64,000 bases of DNA, taken from the NCBI GenBank assembly GCA_964035575.1, contig OZ037934.1, positions 744,001 through 808,000 on the forward strand. Reading direction: 5' to 3'. How positions within the stretch are numbered: the stretch's first letter is position 1; the number at the start of each line of letters is the position of its first letter. Positions 59,236 to 64,000 of this stretch are shown here, piece after piece. The position numbers and the translations under genes were made by a program. This stretch comes from Rhynchopus sp. YZ270_cl-10. Taxonomy: Eukaryota > Euglenozoa > Diplonemea > Diplonemida > Diplonemidae. The notes under the pieces were generated by a model. It had not been told where the DNA came from. It was given only the letters and a program-made list of their open reading frames with translations, and did not search any database.

Positions 59236-59355
59236 ACGACGGACCAGTCAGGTGGGGCTACTTGTAGTAGTTACTAGGCCAAATGACTCGCGTTTTACGA
59301 CTTAGTGTTACACCAGTAACACTAGTTTGGCACATCGTCGTTTACGACTAGTAGT
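59236..59355. repeat. Element F, copy 2, with CACGACGG at its left end
   Basis: CACGACGGACCAGTCAGGTG at the left, ACTCGCGTTTTACGACTTAG and TGTTACACCAGTAACACTAG inside, GGCACATCGTCGTTTACGAC at the right. This links element F to the CACGACGG family. Confidence 0.65.
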
Positions 59356-59609
59356 TCCACTGTCCGCTGTGCCCCCCTCCCTTAACCCCCCCTCAAGTCC
59401 AGCAAATTATAGGCGCACGTGTCATAGATGTTATCGCTGTTTAATTGGTTGACTTTTCGAGTTTGTTTTTTGTTTGTTTTTTTGTTAATTCTTATTGTTT
59501 ACTCTATTATTAGTGTAATGCCTTTTGTTGAGGTGTCTACACAATAACATAGTATGTTCATTTAATTTACCTTGTTCTTCTATATCAGCGTTACCTATTC
59601 ACTTAACTG

Positions 59610-59646
59610 GCAAGGTGAGGCTTAGGATCATCTTATAAACTTTTCT
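59610..59646 (+). repeat. Element A, 5' truncated
   Basis: CAAGGTGAGGCTTAGGATCA then TCTTATAAACTTTTC. The left inner stem half is deleted; the rest is consensus. Confidence 0.65.
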
Positions 59647-59766
59647 ATGTTTCCAATTGGGGGAGGAACTCACACACTAACGGATTATTTTTTCCTGTGT
59701 GGTGTTTTTTTCCCCCCTCTGTCCCCCCCACTCACCCACCCCCGCACACAAGAAGCATGCACAAAA

Positions 59767-59910
59767 ATGAAAGCGGAGATTGCACAACTTTGGCAACACA
59801 ACGGAGGCAACTACACTACAATTTATCAAAAATATCAAAAAAAAAAACCTCATAAAAACCCATTCAAACCTACCGCACAGTACCGTTCATATCGTCGTGC
59901 ATTTTATTAG
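59767..59910 (+). CDS. Small ORF, 47 residues, unknown; overlaps element K
   Basis: ATG after a pyrimidine-rich run (CCCCCCCACTCACCCACCCC) and CACACAAG. It encodes MKAEIAQLWQHNGGNYTTIY then QKYQKKKPHKNPFKPTAQYR, SYRRAFY and TAG. Very basic, with no known domain. Its first 60 bases are repeated at 57515-57575, where frame and stop are not kept. An element-A copy starts right at its stop codon. It could be a real short exon, a relic of an element or chance. No function proposed. Confidence 0.25.
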   Translation: MKAEIAQLWQHNGGNYTTIYQKYQKKKPHKNPFKPTAQYRSYRRAFY

Positions 59911-59953
59911 GTGCCTAAGCACGAGGCTTAGGGTCATCTTATAAACTTTTCTT
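59911..59953 (+). repeat. Element A (hairpin)
   Basis: GTGCCTAAGC, ACGAG, GCTTAGGGTCATCTTATAAA, CTTTTCTTTT. Here a change to CCTAAGC pairs with GCTTAGG, giving a 7-bp inner stem. Confidence 0.8.
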
Positions 59954-60099
59954 TTATTGCCATGCTACGGGAATATGCCGTACGTATATTATTATGTTAC
60001 CAACGTAACAAGGAAAAAAGCGCGACACTTGTTGCACTCAGCTTTGTTACCAGGAGTACATGGTCACCAATCCCACCATGGTACAACGCCCCTCCCCCC

Positions 60100-60215
60100 C
60101 TAGGTTGTAAAATTATACGGTATTCGCTCCCCAGCAGCACCGTACAACACCGTGTAAGTATAATACCGTATAATACGGTATTCGGTCGGGGCCGAGCACG
60201 TGTAATACAACCTAG
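60100..60215. mobile_element. 116-bp MITE with CTAGGTTGTA ends
   Basis: CTAGGTTGTA at the left and TACAACCTAG at the right pair exactly. Inside, ATTATACGGTATTCG and ACCGTATAATACGGTATTCG repeat the word TACGGTATTCG, which also resembles the end of element C (ACCGTATTCG). Confidence 0.7.
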
Positions 60216-60449
60216 TTTCCCCCCTTCATCAGACCCCCTTTGACCCCCTTAGGCAGGTATCTTCTCTGTTGTGTACGTTTTGCCCTCTCTGAGCCTGCTT
60301 CGCGCTTGGTGCGGGGAGAGGTGTGTGCTTCGTCTCTGGTGCCACGTGTTCCTGCTGTCACCCGGAAGTTCCTAACCCCCACCGTGCTGCCTTGCAGGCG
60401 CAGTCAGGGCAGCGTATAAACACTAGAAGAGAGGGTCTTGTGTGTGTGT

Positions 60450-60975
60450 TTTTTCAACTTACCTTCCTTCACCCCCCCCTGTAAGGGCAACCGTAGGTGA
60501 AGTAAGGTATAGTATTGAAATCGATGTGGGGGGGGAGTAAAGGGTCAATTTTACAAAACCAGATTTTGAGGAAAAATTTAGCCGAAAATGGGCCCCACGT
60601 ATAAGCAACCGGGCTCATATTTCTCAAAATTTAAGTGGTCAAAAAATTGTCCAATTTTCGAGATTGACCCCACCACTGCACGGGCGGAGCCCAAAAATGC
60701 AAATAAGGACCCTTTTTCAACTTACCTTCCTTCACCCCCCCCTGTAAGGGCAACCGTAGGTGAAGTAAGGTATAGTATTGAAATCGATGTGGGGGGGGAG
60801 TAAAGGGTCAATTTTACAAAACCAGATTTTGAGGAAAAATTTAGCCGAAAATGGGCCCCACGTATAAGCAACCGGGCTCATATTTCTCAAAATTTAAGTG
60901 GTCAAAAAATTGTCCAATTTTCGAGATTGACCCCACCACTGCACGGGCGGAGCCCAAAAATGCAAATAAGGACCC
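60450..60975 (+). repeat. 263-bp direct tandem duplication
   Basis: Unit 1 60450-60712, unit 2 60713-60975. Both read TTTTTCAACTTACCTTCCTT, then CACCCCCCCCTGTAAGGGCA ... CACTGCACGGGCGGAGCCCA, AAAATGCAAATAAGGACCC. I see no difference between units, including C- and G-runs. Part of the unit (TTGTCCAATTTTCGAGATTG then ACCCCACCACTGC) resembles 28193-28250. Confidence 0.85.
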
Positions 60976-61222
60976 TTTTTAATTTGTTCTCTTGAAATGT
61001 GTAATTTCATGTTTTCGCGAAAAAAATAACAACTGATCCTAGATTGTAACAAGGGTTGAAGGAAGGTGGTTGAAAACAACAATAACAACAAAGAGAAGTA
61101 ATTGATAAGAAAAAAGCGGGGTGTGCTGTGGAAAACTCCGCGCGATTTTCGAAACCACCGTAGCTTCCTGGCGATTTGCTAGAGGTGCTGATGCGCCTGG
61201 TGTGATCGATGTGTTGTAGTCT

Positions 61223-61417
61223 GTGCATTCTGTGTTCTTTCCGCGCTGCTCCAACGGCGACGACAATGTGGGGAGCCTGTGGACAAAAACGAGCTGGAAC
61301 ACGCCGTCCAACAACGCTATCGAGCAGATGGTGCTGGACGAAGAGGACAGCCCCCCCTTCTTCAACGTTTCAGATGCTGGCGTCCCAGTGGGTCTGGCAG
61401 CGTACGAAGAGCGTTAG
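61223..61417 (+). other. GC-rich island with coding-like frame, origin unknown
   Basis: The composition rises between 61200 and 61420. One frame reads SNGDDNVGSLWTKTSWNTPS then NNAIEQMVLDEEDSPPFFNV, SDAGVPVGLAAYEER and stop TAG. The text looks natural and acidic, but there is no ATG and no firm acceptor at its left. It could be a terminal exon or a dead fragment. No family recognised. Confidence 0.3.
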
Positions 61418-62121
61418 CATACCTGCAGAAGAGCAGAATGCTGGGCGTGTTGTAGATTATTTCTTCAGGATGGAGTTCCACATCACACCCCGTTTTTTTT
61501 CCGATAGCAATTACTTGTTTTTTATAAAGATGTTTCCTCGTCTTCCTCGTTCGTGAATGGAATCTTCACTGTCTCTGAGTGTAGTTTTGTTGTGACTGCA
61601 ACGCACCGAAAGAAAGTGTGAATGGACCAACAAAATATGCACCTTGTTTTTATTTTTTTTTGAAAAAAGAATTTTTTTTTTTTTTGTAAGTCATGCTGAC
61701 TCATGCAGAGCTTACAACGTAGCGCGCAGGGATACGCTGTCAACTTCACTTTCTTCCAGCGAAAATGTTGTGCTCTGAGCCTCACCCCCATTGTTTTTGT
61801 TTTTTTTCTTTGCAAAATAAAACCCGATTGCTGTGTCAAAAAATCCCGCAATATATTTCTTGCGATTTTTTTTTGCCCAACAAAAACAACGTTTTATTTG
61901 CAATGTGCAAAAAAATATGATCCGTGGAAATTATATATCCCCTTACCTTCCGGTGGAACATTCTTTCTCTTTTCAAAGATGTGTGCACGAAAGGCACATC
62001 CATCTTCCCCCACAAGACTCGCAAGTTTTATTTTCTGTTCTTTTTTTTAAATATCAGGGCACATTCCATGATTGAGTGCACATCCAGTAGAATAGAAGTA
62101 TAAATAATGTTACCAGATGTC

Positions 62122-62212
62122 ACGACCCAAAAACGATAAGGGACTGCAAGGGGTCCACCCACGGTGCCAAAGGTACACTTTTTTCATGAGAGGACTGTTG
62201 TATCTTCTCCCC
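62122..62212 (+). repeat. Element B, diverged
   Basis: CACGACCCAAAAACGATAAG, GGACTGCAAGGGGTCCACCC, ACGGTGCCAAAGGTACACTT, CATGAGAGGACTGTTGTATC then TTCTC. The order is kept. Confidence 0.7.
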
Positions 62213-62410
62213 TCCTTTGTTGTGTTTTTTTCATCTCGAAACGTGATATTAAGGTGACAATCATGTCCTGTTTCCCTCAAGCCTTACAACAAATTGCCAC
62301 CCACGAGTAGCAATAACGCACAAAAAATAAAATAAAATCAAATGACTGATGAATAAACCAAAGAATAATCTAATCAGACTAAGCACAATCATCTTGTCAG
62401 CTTTTTTTAT

Positions 62411-62540
62411 ACGCACACTACTTTTGCGGAAAGTGTCACGTCGTTTCACTCACCCCCCAACCGTGCTCCGCAACACCACCACCCAACAGGTGAGAATTAG
62501 TGTATGTGGAAGCGTCAAAAACAGAAGGGGGTGAGAGAAC
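62411..62540 (+). repeat. Element I, copy 2
   Basis: ACGCACACTACTTTTGCGGA, AAGTGTCACGTCGTTTCACT, CAACCGTGCTCCGCAACACC then ACCACCCAACAGGTGAG and GGGGGTGAGAGAAC. Pairs with 43007-43135. Confidence 0.75.
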
Positions 62541-63257
62541 GATACATGACACATTCTTTTTTCTTTTCTTTTTTGTGTATTATTGTCACAAAAAAATGCT
62601 GTGTCCCCCCTTATTAGATGTGTTTTTGGGCAGACGCAGTGTGTGTCTCTACATCCACCGATTGGAACGGTGAGGCGTTTTTTTTTTTTTTTTGCTAGCT
62701 CATCAACCTATTTTTTTTGTTGGACGCGGCAGTACTTTTGTTGTGCTTTCATCCGGGGCTGGCCTCAGTCGAGAGGTTCCTGTATCAATAACTCACATTT
62801 TTTTTTTTTTCCGTTGTGTTTTTTGTGTGCATCATGTTGGCCAGATTGCTGTGATCCCTATTTAGATGTGAGTTTTGAAGCAATTTATGGCTATTTTTTT
62901 TTACCCAGGATTGTGTTGTGTGTCTGACTATTAGGGGGGTAATTCTTGTGCAGAAACAAGGCCACAAGGTGTTTGTGTGTTTGTGCAATGAGTCACGTTT
63001 CATCTCTCCCTCTCTCTCTCTCCCCTTCTTCCCAACTCCTTGCCTCTTAGGGCAGGGTGGACACAAATGTGATCCTCAATCAGAACGAAAGCCTGAAGAA
63101 CCCCTCCCATTCCCCATGATTTTTTTGATACCTTCTGTAACTGTTTTCCTTTTGGTTCGTACAGTTTGCCTTAGAGGGTGGGCGGTGTCGCTGTATTGTT
63201 ATACAACACAACACAACACTGGCCACAACACACGCCACAAAGCACCACAACAATAGC

Positions 63258-63332
63258 ATGGCAGCACAAGGCACACCCCCCTCCCTCCACATCACAGACA
63301 TGACCCCGCAGGGTCTTCGCAGGGTAACGTAG
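63258..63332 (+). CDS. Short ORF upstream of MoaD (24 residues) or first exon of an unseen transcript
   Basis: ATGGCAGCACAAGGCACACC opens MAAQGTPPSLHITDMTPQGL then RRVT and TAG. The DNA looks codon-like against an AT-rich, CA-rich background. CGCAGG|GTAACG is also a possible donor, which would make this an exon MAAQGTPPSLHITDMTPQGL then RR. It may be an upstream ORF of the MoaD mRNA. No homology recognised. Confidence 0.3.
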   Translation: MAAQGTPPSLHITDMTPQGLRRVT

Positions 63333-63487
63333 CTCTCCCTCCCCTCCACACCTTCAGGCCCAGATTCTGTGCAAGAGTTTCCCTCACAACACAACACGAC
63401 CTCTTCTCAGACCCCTTTCTCCACTCTTAATCAAACACAACACCAACACACCAAAAGACAACACAAAAAAAAAAAAAACACAACAAA

Positions 63488-63766
63488 ATGGTCAACAAAA
63501 GCGACACAATGACGATCAGAATGCGTTTCTTCGCCGCTACTAAGGACCTCACCGGTGTGGCCGAGGCAGACCACGTCCTCCCCTCCACAAGCACCTCAGA
63601 CGACCTCATAGCATACCTGCAGAAGGCGTACCCGAAGCTGGCCGCCATGTCCGAACAGCTCCCCACCATCCTTGCTGTGAACCACACCTTCCTCCCTCTC
63701 GGCGAGGTCGCGGAGCTTAAGTGTGGTGACGAAGTCGCGCTGATCCCGCCGATCAGCGGGGGATAA
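63488..63766 (+). CDS. MOCS2A: Molybdopterin synthase small subunit (MoaD/MOCS2A)
   Basis: 92 residues from the first ATG in frame, after CAACACAAAAAAAA-type leader. It is a beta-grasp protein ending in the diagnostic GlyGly (ALIPPISGG, then stop). Other family features: IRMRFFAATKDLTGVAE at strand 1, the LIAYLQKAYPKL helix, ILAVNHTF and LKCGDEVALIPPISGG (family: L-x-x-GDEVA-x-x-PPVSGG). The C-terminal Gly is thiocarboxylated by an MOCS3/MoeB-type enzyme and passes sulfur to precursor Z in complex with MoaE, giving molybdopterin. A second Met at residue 8 could serve as start; the N-terminus is not conserved. Length is typical (80-95). Single exon. Confidence 0.95.
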   Translation: MVNKSDTMTIRMRFFAATKDLTGVAEADHVLPSTSTSDDLIAYLQKAYPKLAAMSEQLPTILAVNHTFLPLGEVAELKCGDEVALIPPISGG

Positions 63767-64000
63767 AATGAGATGTGAAAACTGTGTTGCAAAAAAAGCC
63801 TTCCCTGATGCTGTATCAAGGCTGTATCTAACCTCCAATATCATTCTTGCTTGGGACGGACCTGATGATCCGTGCGGGTGTTCTATCTTGTTGTGCGTGG
63901 GGGGGTGGGGTTGTGGGTCATCTTGGCTATCTGTTTGGAGTCAGTTTAGGTTCCTCTGAAAGCAGCTGTGTGGGTAACGCCTCAGAGCTGGACATTGCGC
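63767..64000. other. 3' flank of MoaD to window end
   Basis: GT-rich and G-rich sequence (GTGGGGGGGTGGGGTTG); no gene seen. Confidence 0.5.

Larger units (their letters stand above)
57497..63487. other. 6-kb gene-poor stretch before MoaD
   Basis: No conserved protein is seen. Contents listed separately: element K pair, a TIR element with D repeat, element A copies, element F, a small ORF, a MITE, a 263-bp tandem duplication, a possible coding relic, elements B, I and J. The parts 58730-59230, 59360-59600, 60980-61200 and 61430-62100 show only AT-rich sequence with homopolymers and, near 59155, a TG-repeat. Confidence 0.55.

Noticed and set aside
1-64000. Retroviral, LTR or other virus-like element
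   Set aside because: No reverse transcriptase, integrase, capsid or long terminal repeats were seen on either strand; repeats are short TIR or SINE-like elements.

Overview
This is nuclear DNA of a protist. It shows spliceosomal introns (5' sites mostly GTATG, 3' sites mostly pyrimidine-rich tract + CAG), GC-richer exons in AT-rich flanks full of long T, A, C and G homopolymers, flagellar genes (an axonemal dynein intermediate chain, an ARMH1-like protein, a protein with a BILBO1-type N-terminal domain), and a dense population of short inverted-repeat elements. Every gene I can support lies on the + strand across all 64 kb. Most starts are preceded by a pyrimidine-rich or T-rich stretch and an AG 10-60 bases upstream of the ATG. 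One-way gene order, AG acceptors ahead of starts and the BILBO1-type domain together suggest a euglenozoan (perhaps diplonemid-like, since introns are common), with polycistronic transcription and spliced-leader addition. This is inference; no spliced-leader RNA gene was seen.

Layout: 1-725, C-terminal half of an MFS transporter. 4072-5061, BILBO1-type Ubl-like protein. 6700-10933, coatomer beta (3 exons; intron 2 carries an antisense PIF/Harbinger-like transposase relic). 11720-17758, a 2012-residue secretory-pathway protein with cadherin-like repeats, a multi-pass membrane region and a C-terminal zinc ribbon. 19035-20591, ARMH1-like. 21178-24095, outer-arm dynein intermediate chain DNAI1 (3 exons). 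24991-26783, RRM-CCCH-RRM protein (4 exons). 32390-33865, membrane-anchored calcineurin-like phosphoesterase. 38748-42240 or beyond, Not3/5-like CCR4-NOT subunit with added CCCH-like fingers. 45505 and 46766, two almost identical eL29 genes. 47644-48462, mitochondrial-type J-protein. 49332-54350, four tandem Ubl-plus-seven-blade-propeller genes, with a decayed fifth fragment at 47190-47470. 55025-57496, an SLC38-like amino acid transporter fused to an N-terminal RRM (3 exons). 63488-63766, MoaD/MOCS2A.

The spaces between genes, and several introns, hold repeated short elements named here A to L. Element A is a conserved hairpin with one length-compensated stem change. Element B (about 115 bp) ends in a T-run. 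Element C is a 102-bp inverted-repeat element with a branch-site-plus-CAG motif inside. A, B and C are found only in the sense orientation, and B and C occur repeatedly in introns. There are also at least nine separate TIR elements (MITE-like), a 110-bp perfect palindrome and a 263-bp tandem duplication. The most interesting items are the Ubl-propeller array with variation focused in the loops, the RRM-transporter fusion, and the sense-only intron-associated elements.
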